Assembly: GCA_003184365.1 (NCBI GenBank)
Contig: NKYR01000064.1
Location: 124,001-188,000, forward strand
Direction: 5' to 3'
Length of the DNA stretch: 64,000 bases
Source: Evernia prunastri
Lineage: Eukaryota; Ascomycota; Lecanoromycetes; Lecanorales; Parmeliaceae
A program made the position numbers and the translations under genes. The notes beneath the pieces are model-generated. The model was not told where the DNA came from and did not search any database. It was given only the letters and a program-made list of their open reading frames with translations. Shown piece by piece: positions 1 to 10,095 of the stretch (position 1 is the first letter of the stretch; every line of letters begins with the position of its first letter).

Positions 1-244
1 TCAACGCGCAATACAGCTTCAACAACGCCCTGTCGACGCGCTCCCGCAACCTCAACCGCACCCCGCTCCTCAGCCAACAGCTCGACGTGAGCAACGTCGG
101 TTTTCAGCAAGGCGTATTACGGCTTCGATCGTGGCGAAGGGCGGCGATGCGGCGTTTGGAGTGCGTGGTACTGGTGGGGCGTGCGAACACGACGGAGAGG
201 CGGGTGGGGTGTCGTACGTAGGATGGATGCGTATCCGTCTGTAG
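1..244 (+). CDS. Possible 3' end of an upstream gene (partial)
   Basis: The first 244 bases hold coding-like, GC-rich sequence on the plus strand. One frame reads through Asn/Ser/Arg/Leu-rich sequence from position 3. A second frame runs from about 118 to a TAG at 242-244 and is rich in Gly and Ala. A GTGAGC donor near 88 and a CAG near 107 could join the two, which would make this the last two exons of a gene that starts before the window. I recognise no domain, and the reading frame is not certain. Confidence 0.25.
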   Translation, partial: QRAIQLQQRPVDALPQPQPHPAPQPTARREQRRFSARRITASIVAKGGDAAFGVRGTGGACEHDGEAGGVSYVGWMRIRL

Positions 245-794
245 GGTGTTTTGGTTGTGGAGGCCTGGGGTCGATCCGGAGAATCCGTAGATGGTGTTTG
301 GAGGCGGTGGGTTCTGTGCGCGTGCTTTTCCGGCGGGCTGTGACTTAGCATGTGTGAGTGTGAGAGAGCAAGGGTCTATCAAAGCGGTGATGGGTGAGAT
401 CTACGGTGTGTTTCAGGGGGTCTCGGAGAGACAAAGCGAGTCAGGTGACGAGTGTAGTGGCAGGCGGATCTGTCCCACCCTTAGGGTGTACGGCCCTTTG
501 TCAACCAATTTAGCATCAATCTGTTCATTGATGAGTGAATGCGACATTCTTTGTCCGAAGCGTCAATGCTCTTGAAGCGAGATTAGCTTTCTCAATTCAA
601 GCACAATGAACGCTTTATATAGCACTCCGCCTTCCTTGATATAAATCCTTACTAGACCAAGAGCTACTTATCAAGTCGCTCTCCTCGATTCCTCTTCTCG
701 TTAGCATTACCGTCATTATACAACCCTTTCCTATCCTCCAAATTCGCCTAAAGATTATTGCCTTCCACTCAGAAGACTACTCACCCCGTCCACC
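245..794. other. Intergenic, 5' region of the 795 gene
   Basis: No credible gene is seen. The last 200 bases are pyrimidine-rich (CTTCC, CTCC and TCC runs), as is usual just upstream of fungal start codons. A TATAT stretch near 615 could serve as a core promoter. No repeat is visible. Confidence 0.4.
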
Positions 795-1109
795 ATGACC
801 ATGACAACCCAAAACCGAGCCGCCCTTATCCTATCGAGCCTCAAGAAGACCATCATTGAAGTGTCCCAAAGTTACCGCCACCGAGGATCTGGCTACTACG
901 ATTCGCCTCCTGTCGAGGACAAAACACCTTTGGTTCAAGACCTGGAAGAGATGATTGTCTCGCCACTGACGACGAAGGATGAAAAGGCTGTGCTGATAGA
1001 TACCTTGATGGTGGTTAGAGTTTTGCAGATGTTGAAGGAGGAGGAATTGGCTGATAGGTTGAAGGGGGTTTTTGAAAGGGGCGACAAGGAAAATAAACGG
1101 AGGAGGTAG
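795..1109 (+). CDS. Small hypothetical protein, 104 aa
   Basis: A single-exon frame with a CCACCATGACCATG start context and a Lys/Arg-rich C-terminus ending NKRRR. It looks predominantly helical, with heptad-like Leu/Ile spacing, and has no signal peptide or membrane segment. The next gene (1539-2015) has a similar layout: an N-terminal helix, a Gly/Tyr-rich linker, a DLE- or LERLEE-type helix, and a closing LK-x-VFE segment. The two may be diverged tandem paralogs, but the similarity is too weak to be sure. I recognise no family. Expression is supported only by the start context and the pyrimidine-rich leader. Confidence 0.5.
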   Translation: MTMTTQNRAALILSSLKKTIIEVSQSYRHRGSGYYDSPPVEDKTPLVQDLEEMIVSPLTTKDEKAVLIDTLMVVRVLQMLKEEELADRLKGVFERGDKENKRRR

Positions 1110-1538
1110 TTGGATTGGAGCACCTTCTGTCTGGTGTTCTCGATTGAGCCCTTTTGTCTTAAAAAAATGGAAAATGATTTGGTCCTTTTCTCTAGATTGG
1201 GAACAACAGATCTGTATTGAATGCAGTGTGTCACGTTACCGGAGGTCTGGCTGTTGTCCATTGGTGTGTCGCTCCGAACCCACTTGTAGCTGACTGGCTT
1301 TGGTTCACCGGTATGAATTGTAAGACACAAACATCAATCAAGTCGACAACAACTGACCATGAAGCTCGGTCTCAATGCATAAAAGGGGAAAAGACTGCTT
1401 TCACGTTGCATAGACCAGCAAACACAATTCAGCAGGCATCAACCCAGACCAAGATCGCTAAATAGCTCTCCAAAGCTACGATACCACCACAGCTCCCTGA
1501 GTGAACGACTTACAATCCAGCAATATCAAATAAGGAGC
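1110..1538. other. Intergenic between the two small genes
   Basis: No supported gene. The 3' part (1380-1538) contains CA- and TC-rich sequence with several CAAG/CAGC stretches just before the next ATG, typical of a fungal 5' leader. TATA-like CATAAAAGGGG lies near 1378. Confidence 0.4.
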
Positions 1539-2015
1539 ATGGAAACTCTCACGCAGAAGTCTCACAGAAGAGGAAATGCTCATTGCGCTATCGCGATGTT
1601 GAAAGTGGCCATTATCAAAGCTTGCCATGAAAAAATGTGGAGGGGGGGCACTTTCTCAGGGATCAAATATCCCTCTTCAGACGTGGACATCGATCTAGAG
1701 CGCCTTGAGGAGTCCGTGCGGAGCACACCAGCTGAAAAGGCGATTTACCAGGACACACGTCGGAGGGTTGCCCAAGTGCGTGCATATCTGGAGGGTCGTC
1801 CAACAGACTTGTCTAGCGTTGATGATCTGGGCTGGGTACAGACGTTGAAGAATGTGTTCGAGAGCCAAACCGGACAAGGCAAAGAAGCGGGAAAGGCGTC
1901 GACTGCGCAGAAGGGTGAGCCTAGCGCGAAGCCGGCATTGATGGAAAAGGTTGATGATGATGGCTTCATCAGGCAGAAGGTATACGGTGGCTCGGGTGGC
2001 TTGCGGAAGGATTGA
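1539..2015 (+). CDS. Small hypothetical protein, 158 aa
   Basis: An intronless frame starting at an AGCATGG context. The N-terminal half is a likely helical module (residues about 15-115) that ends in an LKNVFE segment resembling LKGVFE in the 795-1109 product. A Lys/Ala/Gln-rich linker follows and then a Gly-rich tail. There is no signal peptide, membrane helix or known motif. It probably belongs to a lineage-restricted fungal family. It could be a tandem duplicate of its upstream neighbour that has acquired a tail. The function is unknown. Confidence 0.5.
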   Translation: METLTQKSHRRGNAHCAIAMLKVAIIKACHEKMWRGGTFSGIKYPSSDVDIDLERLEESVRSTPAEKAIYQDTRRRVAQVRAYLEGRPTDLSSVDDLGWVQTLKNVFESQTGQGKEAGKASTAQKGEPSAKPALMEKVDDDGFIRQKVYGGSGGLRKD

Positions 2016-2991
2016 CGGTAGAAAGAGGGTCAACAACGGCATGGAGGAGCTGGATGGGCAGAAGCTTCTATGCAACAGATAGGCACATTCCTACATCTCA
2101 GCGGACTATGTAATCAGTTGTCTGAATCTCATGGAGAAGACTCGACTAAGATTTTTCTCATACAACTGATCGTTAACATTGACAAAGTTTCTCATATGCA
2201 TTTCCCCCAGCGACAGTAATATCATTCTATCGTCATAGAACAAGATCCGTGCTCATCCAATCGAGACGGCCAAGAATTCACCCGCACTACGCGCTTAACC
2301 CGCCACTACTTTACTTTACCGTACCAGTGGGCTTGAGTCTGCACTCTGCAGTCTCCTACTTAAAGTAAGTACAAGAGTTTTTCTCCGTGTGGACAGACAT
2401 CGGGGAATTTTCACTTGGGCTTTGATATCCATAACCATCACATAAAGCTAATTAGCTTACTCTATCTAGTTGTATTGTCGCAGGGGACGATTCACGAATT
2501 TTAGAAAGAGTATAAACCATAGAAAAAGGCCGAGGGCTATATTCTCCCCAAACTTTCAAGAAGCCCCTTCCCTCCTACCGTCTCCGTTGAGCAAAGCTCA
2601 GCACCGAGCCCATCGTGCTCGTTGTGTCTCTGCACGGACGTAAGCACCAATGTATCTAATTCTTATGGGTTTCAGCAGAACACACTACCATTGGCAAGCT
2701 TCGGCGCTTGATGCTGTTTCAACACTCCGAGTCCACAGCTATAGGATCCCTTAGACGCACTCTGGGGTTGGGAGTAGAGACTTGCCGAACCTGTTGGGAC
2801 TTCGCGCGTCAACATGTTCGCGAGTTTTCTAATTCTTACAGATCACGCGCTTGAGCCGCGCTGCCTGTAAGGCGGCTACACAAAACAATAGGTGGGGAAA
2901 GCCAGTATATAATGCAAAGCTACCTTCTACTTGTACTTGTTCCCAATCATCCTGCTAACAGTGATACCCATCTCTCGTAATTCACCTCAAG
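2016..2991. other. Intergenic, upstream of the fasciclin gene
   Basis: Nearly 1 kb without a supported frame. TATATAA lies near 2906, about 85 bases before the fasciclin start codon, and is a plausible TATA box. Nothing repeated or RNA-like was seen. Confidence 0.4.
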
Positions 2992-4054
2992 ATGTATCGA
3001 TATGTTGCCTTCTCACTTGCAATGACAGCTACTGCCATGGCGCAGATGCCAACGAATCTCACGTTTCACGAGCTAACCACGCAGTATTTACCTTTCATCG
3101 CCATCAACACGGCCTACATTTTCAACGATACAAGAGCCTCCCAGCAATTGGCTAATGCTGTAGACAACCCTGTGACAATTTTCTTGTCCCTTGACACCCC
3201 TTTCCAGCAATTCGAAGCTACACCACCACTAAGCGCTGCAGCCGGTCAGATCGAAACCGCCAGTGTAACAAGTGCAGCATTCAACAGCGATCTTCTCCAG
3301 TATCTCCAACTGGATGGCCTCCATCATTCTTCTTCTTTCAACGGGACCTCTTTCAAGAGAACACGCTTCAACGACACGAAGTACGAGCAATTGACCGGAG
3401 GACAGAATCTTGAGGTGTTTCGCAACGAGACGGCGTTCTATGTTGGAACGGGCATTGGCTTTAAGTCTAATGTCCTTATACCGGCATGTAGCAAGCGATC
3501 GCAGCGAGGCCGCGGCGCTGACAAGACATAGGATCTCGAGTTCGCTGGCGGTATCATTCATATCGTAGATCACCCAATGGCGCCGCCATACTCTCTCGGA
3601 AACACTAGCGTTGTCCTAGGGATCAATTCTGTCGCAGATATCATTCAAGCGGTCGAGAAGGGCCCAAACCCTAGCTTCCCCAACATTCAAACCGCCAGCG
3701 ATGTCACAGTCTTTGCACCCCAGAGCTCAGCCCTCAACAGCACGTTGACTACATCGCCCCAAACCGCCGCTAATTTTGTTGTTTCTGGATCGGCGCTGTA
3801 CTCTACTGGCTTAACTGCTGGCAGAAGGATTATCACCCATGGTAACACGGAGCTCTTCGTCACCACCAACGCCAGTGGGGCAATATTTGTCAACGGATCC
3901 CGTATCATTAAACCTGACATACTTACTGCAAACGGTGTTGTGCACGTCATTGAAAGGTAAGTATCCTTTCCATGCGAAAGACTTCGAGAAGCCTAGTCGC
4001 TGATTTGATATGTTGCGTAGTCCATTTAGCTCAATTCCTGTGTCGCCAAAATAG
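2992..4054 (+). CDS. Secreted two-domain fasciclin (FAS1) protein, 316 aa
   Basis: Exons 2992-3483, 3532-3956 and 4021-4054 give a 316-residue product. An N-terminal signal peptide ends near the MAQMP segment (residue about 18). Two FAS1 domains follow (about 20-170 and 175-305), each closing with the characteristic GGIIHIVD or NGVVHVIE strand. Many N-x-S/T sequons point to a glycosylated cell-surface or wall adhesion protein. FAS1 domains mediate adhesion. The first intron only keeps the frame if it starts with GC (GCATGT at 3484) rather than GT. The GT at 3488 would create an immediate stop codon. The second intron has a perfect GTAAGT donor and adds an 11-residue tail. There is no clear GPI signal, so the protein is probably secreted rather than anchored. 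Confidence 0.85.
3484..3531 (+). other. GC-AG intron in the fasciclin gene
   Basis: A 48-base phase-0 intron bounded by GCATGT and ACATAG, with a GCTGAC branch site at about 3517. It joins VLIP to DLEF exactly where FAS1 domains have a continuous strand. No GT donor nearby gives an open frame. Confidence 0.75.
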
Positions 4055-4319
4055 GACTGGAGCGCACTACCTACATGGCCTGTGCTTAGTGCAACGAGCC
4101 AATGCGCAAAAGCGTAGCGATTAGTGGACCAATCAGATCATGCGAACGAGAACTCGACAAGTATTGCAAATTTTGGCAGTGTAAATACAGTGGAAGTAAC
4201 GATTGCTTATGAAGCAATAGCGTGCGAGAATTTCGGGTTCTTGAGCCAATAGTTCTTGTTCGGGAAAGTAAGCACCCCAGTGTATTAGTCCTTTCAATAC
4301 ATAACAATACTACCTAGCC

Positions 4320-5697
4320 TTACCTACCTAAATCTCTGCTTATTTCCAGCGAGATCTTTTTCCAAATCCCCTTTTCCAAATCCGCATCAACCTCATCTGG
4401 GCCAGTACTAGCTCCCTTCCAACCTCGCTGTGCAGCTTCTCTGATCCTTTTTTCTTGATAAGTTTCATCAACTTGAGCAATAGGGTGGGAAGTCCACGTC
4501 TCATTTGCAAAAGCACTCAACCTTTGCTCAGCGCTCGATCTGTTCGAATCCTTTTTCTGGACTGAATGCATCTGGTATGACCCTGCGGCTTTTGATCGTC
4601 GTCCGGACAAGTAGCTGGATCCCGACTTCAGAGAAGTGAAGAGGAGGAACATGAGTGATCGCAGACAGGGTAGACATGCGGCAACGATGCCTAAGCATAC
4701 TTCGGCTTGGGACCAGACCGCGGCGCCAACATCGGAGTACGTAAGGTCATCGACCCCAACATTGATCAGTTTAGGAAGCCTAATCAAATTCACCACAGCG
4801 ATGCTATTACCTGTTAGCCAAGGCTTCTCTATGCAAGGAAATTACTGAACGCACAAGGAGCCCAGAAGGAACATGCCGCTGACAGCAATCTTCTCCGGTC
4901 TTGTTATATGGAGATTCCAGATCATAGGCAGCGGGAGTGCGACAACATAGATATCCAAGACCAGGAAAAGAATATCTTGGACGATCCACATGACGTGTAC
5001 ATTGATGCAGTGCCCTCCTGCAATGCCTTTGTTCCAGGTGTATGCAATCGGCGAGCATTGAAATGCCGTGGGAAGGACCTGCGATACACAGACTCCAATG
5101 GATAAAAAGGCGCACACCAGCAGCGCAATCTTGAATCGGACATCGCGGAGGGTGAAAATGCGAACATAAAATAATAGGATCGAGAGCTGGATGATGCAGA
5201 TAGCGATGGGAAAAAGGATCACGTTCGCGTAGAGGGCCTGGGAAGATTGATTGTCAGCTCGCATTAGCACATTTCGTTGCAGCCGAGACGGATCAAACCT
5301 TCTCGAGAACAATGGCTTCGTTCGGCGTGACAGTGATCAGGTGCCTTCCCAGCCCATTCTGACCGCCTGGCCTTGGGTCAGACTCCTACGCTCAAGCCCT
5401 CCCCAGGAAGACTTACATATGACATTCGTCACGAACTCCCCCCAAGCAATGAGCTAGAGACTGATCAGCCACCCAATCCGTTTTCGGCATGGGAGGCTGG
5501 AAACAAACCAAAGCGACTACGATAGTCCAATCGTCCACCTCCAACCCAGCTTTGGTGCGTACTCTGGTAATGAAGCGCGCAACTACTAGTAGGGTTGCCA
5601 GAGCTGAAAGTGCGGCAGTCGAACCGATGAGCTGGCCCGTCTTGCTTTGGTGGGCATGCGCAAGCTGGTATGCTGCTTCTGCTGGACTGATTGACAT
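4320..5697 (-). CDS. PTH11-like rhodopsin-domain integral membrane protein, 386 aa
   Basis: Five exons (5697-5509, 5453-5417, 5366-5299, 5237-4855, 4803-4320) give 386 residues. The product has the fungal rhodopsin/PTH11 layout: a first TM with the RxxTR and DDWTI motifs, a GLGRH loop, a KLS-like IQLSILLFYVRIF helix, a QCSP loop, DILFLVLDIYVVALPLPMIW, and a late TM followed by a Ser/Arg-rich cytosolic tail. About seven TM helices are expected. Proteins of this family are orphan GPCR-like or structural membrane proteins, some acting in surface sensing by plant-associated fungi. The last acceptor is TAATAG at 4804, which restores the frame to give GSF-IAVV. Exons of 37 and 68 bases are unusually small but splice in phase. 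A second member of the family sits at 54859-55931. Confidence 0.85.
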
Positions 5698-7003
5698 CTT
5701 GATGTTGGGATTTCAAGAAATGGGAAGGAAAGCAGAACAGATACTGAAGGGGCGAGCCAGGGCCGTTGATATATCAAACATGTTGCTGGACACGGCAAGA
5801 GACTGGCTAAGAAAGGGCCTTGCCACAGGAAGTCCGTCTTACAACATTGTCAATCGTCACCCATACATACTCAGAATAAACCTTCAGACAAGGCCAGCGT
5901 GCTTTCGTGCTACAACCCCACACTTCGCCGGATCTCTAACACCGGGTCTTCCCCTAGGTACTTAGATGGTGCAGATAGTTTGGCGTTAAGAGAATTAGGC
6001 GACCCGTTTTAGATCCGCCTGATGTGTTTCTCGAAAATGCTCTGGTCGCTTAACAGCGATGCTGATCATTACCTCCGCTGGGGGCAGCCACAACTTCTGC
6101 GCCGCAATTGTTTTCGCAGAGTCCTGGGTCATGACGACTGGCCAGAAGTGAATGTTGCGACTAACATGCAGACCTGGAACACCCAACGGCCCACGTGCGC
6201 GTAAATAGCCCTGCATTGTTTCAGACATCGACAGCCGACCAATCATTTCCAACTCGGAATGGCCTCACGCGATGACTGAGACTAGCAGCATCTGCAGGGC
6301 TGTAAGGAGCCCAGTCCAGTGTTGATCTCCAGAGTTCGACTTGAAAAAGACCGTCAAAACCAGCTTCCGCGCCTATGAGAGGCAAAAATGACGGGAAAGA
6401 CTTTCAAGGTTTACGACGGTCACATATTGGCCGAGTGATGCTATCCGGCACTGACGATAATCCAGATAGAGCAGAGACGATGCCTGATGCTAAGAAAGCT
6501 TCCTAAGGCTTGCAAGTAAGACAAGGACGGAAAACATCCTTTCCCAGGCGGAAGACCTGCTATCGACAAGGCTGTTCTATCACTATTTGTCGAAGAATGA
6601 ACCTGGTCTTAGTCCGTGAAGTCTCCGTTCCCGTTCGCAGATTTCCACATGTTGATCTGTTGATCTCAGAATGTCTGCGGGGGGACCGGTTCCGCCGAAC
6701 ACATATACTTGGCCATCTTGATCATGCAAAACGAATACGTTATTAATAGGGCACTGTCGGAGACTCTGTGAAGCTTGAATGGGAAAGAGGCTCCAGAACC
6801 TTTAGGCCAACGAAAGTGCCAATTGATTTACGCGCTAGTGAGGAAAGCTGTCCACAGTATATTGATCTTTCCCCACACTGAAGCTCGACTGCGGGGCAGG
6901 CTCCGACTTCAGTTACAGATAAGAAGCTCTCGGGGCTAGGGAAGTATGGGGATCACCGCAGAACGCTCTACTCAAAGGCTCGTTAATCTCTGCTGTCGCT
7001 GTC
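5698..7003. other. Intergenic, 1.3 kb
   Basis: Upstream region of two divergently transcribed genes. Short frames on both strands look like antisense or chance frames, and none shows a start context, splice pattern or known motif. No tRNA, repeat or MITE is visible. Confidence 0.4.
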
Positions 7004-8591
7004 ATGGCTCAAAAACGTAAGATTGGTCCGTCAATGGGTATTCAGTCCACTTATAAAGACAGAGGCACTCTGCTGTATCTCGGTTGACATTGACGCTGTC
7101 GCCGGATGGCTGGGTTCATATGGCGGAGAAGACTCTACGAGCGATATATCGAGAGGTCTGCACGTCCCTGATGCGGATGGGCGAACCTAAAAAGCTGACT
7201 GGTTGCAAGGTCTCTTCGCCGGTACGGTTGGAGTTCGCCGTCTCCTCAAGTTGTTTGCAAAATACGACATCACGACCACTTGGTTTATCCCTGGACACTC
7301 GCTGGAGACTTTCCCCGAAGAGTGTGCTATGATAAGAGATGCAGGGCATGAGATGTATAGGAGCTATACCAGTTTAGCGGAGGATTGTGGTGGCTGAACA
7401 AACTCCGTCGCAGAGGCCTCCACGGCTACTCTCATGAGAATCCTGTGAAGATGAACCTTGAACAGCAACACGCTATCTTGGACAAGACCTACAAAGATCT
7501 CACCAAGTTCTGTGGGAAGCCACCACGAGGCAATGTAAGCAGGCTTGACTTCAATGTTCCCTCGCGAGGACCAAATTGGGAGCCTTGAGACCTGTCTTGG
7601 GAGAATTGACTCCTGGAGAATGTCTCACGGCTCAATTTATTCCTTCAAACACGCTGACTGTAATATGGCGAATCAGGTAGCACCTTGTACGTACATTTCC
7701 GAGGGGGTCTTTGCCAATTGATACTGAATCGAGTGAAATGACTTGTTTTGGGAGTAGATTAATTTTATCTCCTCCCGGGACATGCCTTGCAACCCAATCA
7801 TTTCCCTCGAAGAAGCAATGCTGACCCCGAGATGCGCGTAGGGTGGGAAGCGAGCCAAGAGGGCGCGGAATTGATGCTCAAATACGGCGTAGAATACGGT
7901 CTGCCTCCCAATGGCCCGGAAGATCGGTTTTTTGTATTATGGCCTGAGGCAGCAATTGTCAATTACTGCCCCACGCTGTGATACTGAGATAGCATCTGCT
8001 TACATATAATATAAAAGATCATAGCTTCTCCCACCACGACTGCCTACCCTACTACCTCCGCACTGGCGACAAATGGACCCCTATCGACTACAGCAAACAC
8101 CCGAACCACTGGATGAAGCCCCTGGAGAAAGGCCCTGACACTGGTCTCGTCGAGATCCCCGCGAATTGGTATCTTGACGACCTCCCGCCAATGATGTTTA
8201 TCAAGAAGGCTCCCAACTCCCACGGGTGGGTGAACCCAAAGGACGTCGAGGACCTATGGAGAGATCATTTCGATTACTTCTACAGGGAGTATGATGACTT
8301 TTGCTTCCCAGTGACGATTCATCCAGACGTCAGCGGCCATCCACACGTGATTTTGATGCTGGAGAGATTGATCGAGTATATCAGCAGTAAGCCAGGGGTG
8401 AAGTGGGTCAAGATGGAAGACATCTGCGATGACTTCAAGAGGAAGAACAAGCCTCCGAAGGGGGCTATGTTACCTGCGGAGCATGGTGCAATTCTCAAAG
8501 ATCCGAGTAAGAATCTGCTTATGCCGTCATTTTCTAACAGCGAGATTTGAATGCTAACAGTGTATTAGATATTCGACTTCAAAAGGCTTGA
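7004..8591 (+). CDS. Polysaccharide deacetylase (NodB/CE4, HpPgdA-like), 316 aa
   Basis: Eight exons (7004-7016, 7063-7155, 7210-7354, 7414-7534, 7677-7686, 7842-7898, 8018-8506, 8569-8591) splice in phase to 316 residues. The product follows the family order: SVDIDAVAGWLGSYGGED with the metal-binding Asp residues, WFIPGHS, GLHGYSHENP with the His pair, the VAPWWE block, YDHSFSHHD, then WYLDDLPPMMFIKKAPNSHG and TIHPDVSG. These enzymes hydrolyse N-acetyl or related C-N bonds on cyclic or polysaccharide substrates. The exact substrate is not known from sequence. The conserved VAPWWE is only restored by a 10-base exon. Without it the gene looks broken, and an automatic gene finder would probably split or truncate it. 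Exon 1 (13 bases) is the least certain part. Confidence 0.85.
7535..7676 (+). mobile_element. Long intron, candidate introner-like copy (142 bases)
   Basis: A phase-0 intron with a GTAAGC donor, a GCTGACT branch site and an AATCAG acceptor. Its 3' half (AATGTCTCACGGCTC) lines up by eye with the matching part of the P450 intron (CATATTTCACGACTC). Homology is weaker than for the 148-base pair. Confidence 0.45.
7677..7686 (+). other. 10-base microexon of the deacetylase gene
   Basis: GTAGCACCTT encodes Val-Ala-Pro and the first base of a Trp codon. It is preceded by AATCAG and followed by GTACGT. Including it joins GKPPRGN to VAPWWEASQEG, the conserved family block. Leaving it out removes that block and shifts the frame. 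Confidence 0.75.
7687..7841 (+). mobile_element. Long intron, candidate introner-like copy (155 bases)
   Basis: A phase-1 intron, GTACGT to GCGTAG. Its start (GTACGTACATTTCCGAG) and its end (GAAGAAGCAATGCTGAC) resemble the two ends of the 148-base formamidase intron, with mostly transition differences by eye. Confidence 0.5.
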
Positions 8592-8954
8592 TCTAACACC
8601 ACTGGCTCTACAAGGACAAGTACTGACCACACCACCCAATCTACTCATCAGGTCATAGCACTCAGATAATGTACATATGTATGGACCAATGCCAGAAGCC
8701 ACCGTGGACTACCACATCGCTACATTCGCCTTGCCAAGTGATATTATGTAATGACTCGTAAAATATTGCACAGGCGACACGACGTTCTGGGGCGTCGAAA
8801 GTTTGTGGTACGAATAATTTGAACCCAAGGCTTCGCTTCACTTTTTTCGTTTGTTCGTCACCTTTCATTTCACCTGCATGATTTGGCAGCAAACATGTTG
8901 CGAATTTTCATCATTGGGTAGGAGAAGTACACCACCACCAGTATCGTATTCCGA

Positions 8955-9464
8955 CTACTCACTCCACCGCGATTTGAGATCAGGACTCGCATACACCCTG
9001 ATCTCCTCCGTCTTCTCCACCGCCGCCCTTCTCCGGCGTTCCTCATCATGCGGTCTCCTCAGCCTCTCCTTTTTCGAATGAACGTCGTAATATTTCAAGG
9101 CCTCACGGTTCCGTTCCCGCTCCGCCGCATCACGCACCTGCTGCCCGTATGCGTCCGCCCTCTTCCGCCGCACATGTTCTCTGTAATGCGCGTTGAGTTG
9201 TGCCTTTTCATCGTTAGCGTCATAGTGCTTCAGTGCACGACGATGTCGTGCGCGCTCCGTTGCGGTGCGAACCTTTCGCCCGTGGGCTTCCTTGTCCTCC
9301 TCCTGATGCCAGTGGCGCCGATGCTGGCCTTGGTGTTGGTACGGTGCATAGCCTCTTTCCTTCTTGTTCCAGTCGTGGTAGGAGTTCGAGGGGTGGTTTT
9401 GTCCGCGGCGATGATGATGATGATTGTGGGGCCCGCTGACCTCGCGGGACGCTGCGCAGCCCAT
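8955..9464 (-). CDS. MGC-type lipid-anchored, Arg-rich protein, 169 aa
   Basis: The ATG at 9464 starts MGCAAS, a textbook N-myristoylation site (Gly2, Ser6) with Cys3 available for palmitoylation, so membrane attachment is predicted. A His/Tyr/Gln-rich segment follows (residues 13-55). Then come two tandem copies of an about 38-residue charged helix. Each contains VR-x-A-x-ER-x-R-x-R-x-ALK-x-YD, then a K/E-rich stretch, at about residues 62-105 and 106-150. The C-terminus carries an ERRRRAAVEK helix. No known domain was recognised. It resembles small fungal lipid-anchored proteins of unknown role. A single exon is expected, and the long open frame with a strict N-terminal motif supports it as a gene. 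Confidence 0.6.
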   Translation of the reverse strand: MGCAASREVSGPHNHHHHRRGQNHPSNSYHDWNKKERGYAPYQHQGQHRRHWHQEEDKEAHGRKVRTATERARHRRALKHYDANDEKAQLNAHYREHVRRKRADAYGQQVRDAAERERNREALKYYDVHSKKERLRRPHDEERRRRAAVEKTEEIRVYASPDLKSRWSE

Positions 9465-9634
9465 GGTGAAAGGATATATATTTACGTGCGTTTGGGACGT
9501 AAGCGTTTCTGTCGATATTTAGGGATGGTGATATGCAGGAAGGGAGGGGACCAGAAGAAATGGAGGAAGAGGTCTCGGTGGGTGTTATGTCACGGCTGTG
9601 TTGTATACAAAGGGATGCATCGAAGGCTTCGCCC

Positions 9635-9790
9635 CATAATGTCCATTGTTTATGAGTGTCGTGAATGAGTTCCAGCAAAGGACCTTTCTCTCGACAATTT
9701 CCTTACAGGATTCATAATGTCCATTGTTTATGGGTGTCGTGAATGGGCTCCCGCAACGGGGACCTTTGTCTCGTTAATTCCCTTGTAGGA
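9635..9790. repeat. 78-base direct tandem duplication
   Basis: Two adjacent copies (9635-9712 and 9713-9790) both begin CATAATGTCCATTGTTTATG and end near TAGGA or CAGGA. They differ by scattered substitutions. They lie upstream of the lipid-anchored protein gene and could affect its promoter. Confidence 0.75.
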
Positions 9791-10095
9791 ATTTCCAATG
9801 AAAAGGGGTGAAAACAATGGCCTTCTCGCTGAGTCGACAAATGAAAGCATAGCGAGTATCGAGAACAAAGATTGTCCGAGGACATGGATCGTACGCTTTC
9901 CGTTGCCTTAGCCTATCGAAAACAACCTGTACACAAAACGAGAAGCTTTGACAAACGATGATTTGAGCATAATCGAGTTGTCTGCCTGCGCAACAGATCT
10001 CCCACTCTTATAGACTGCCTCTTTGGTGATCTCCTTAACTGCTAATTGATAAACCTCCCGCCTCAACTGCCTCAGCATCTCCAATATCCCCTCGC

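Noticed and set aside
7084..7981. Deacetylase as a broken pseudogene, because the frame stops several times
   Set aside because: All stops lie within introns with good signals, and eight exons splice in phase to a full domain.
9048..9668. 206-residue plus-strand frame with hydrophobic helices
   Set aside because: It is antisense to the MGC-type gene, whose N-terminal motif and internal repeats are stronger evidence. No start context or motif supports it.
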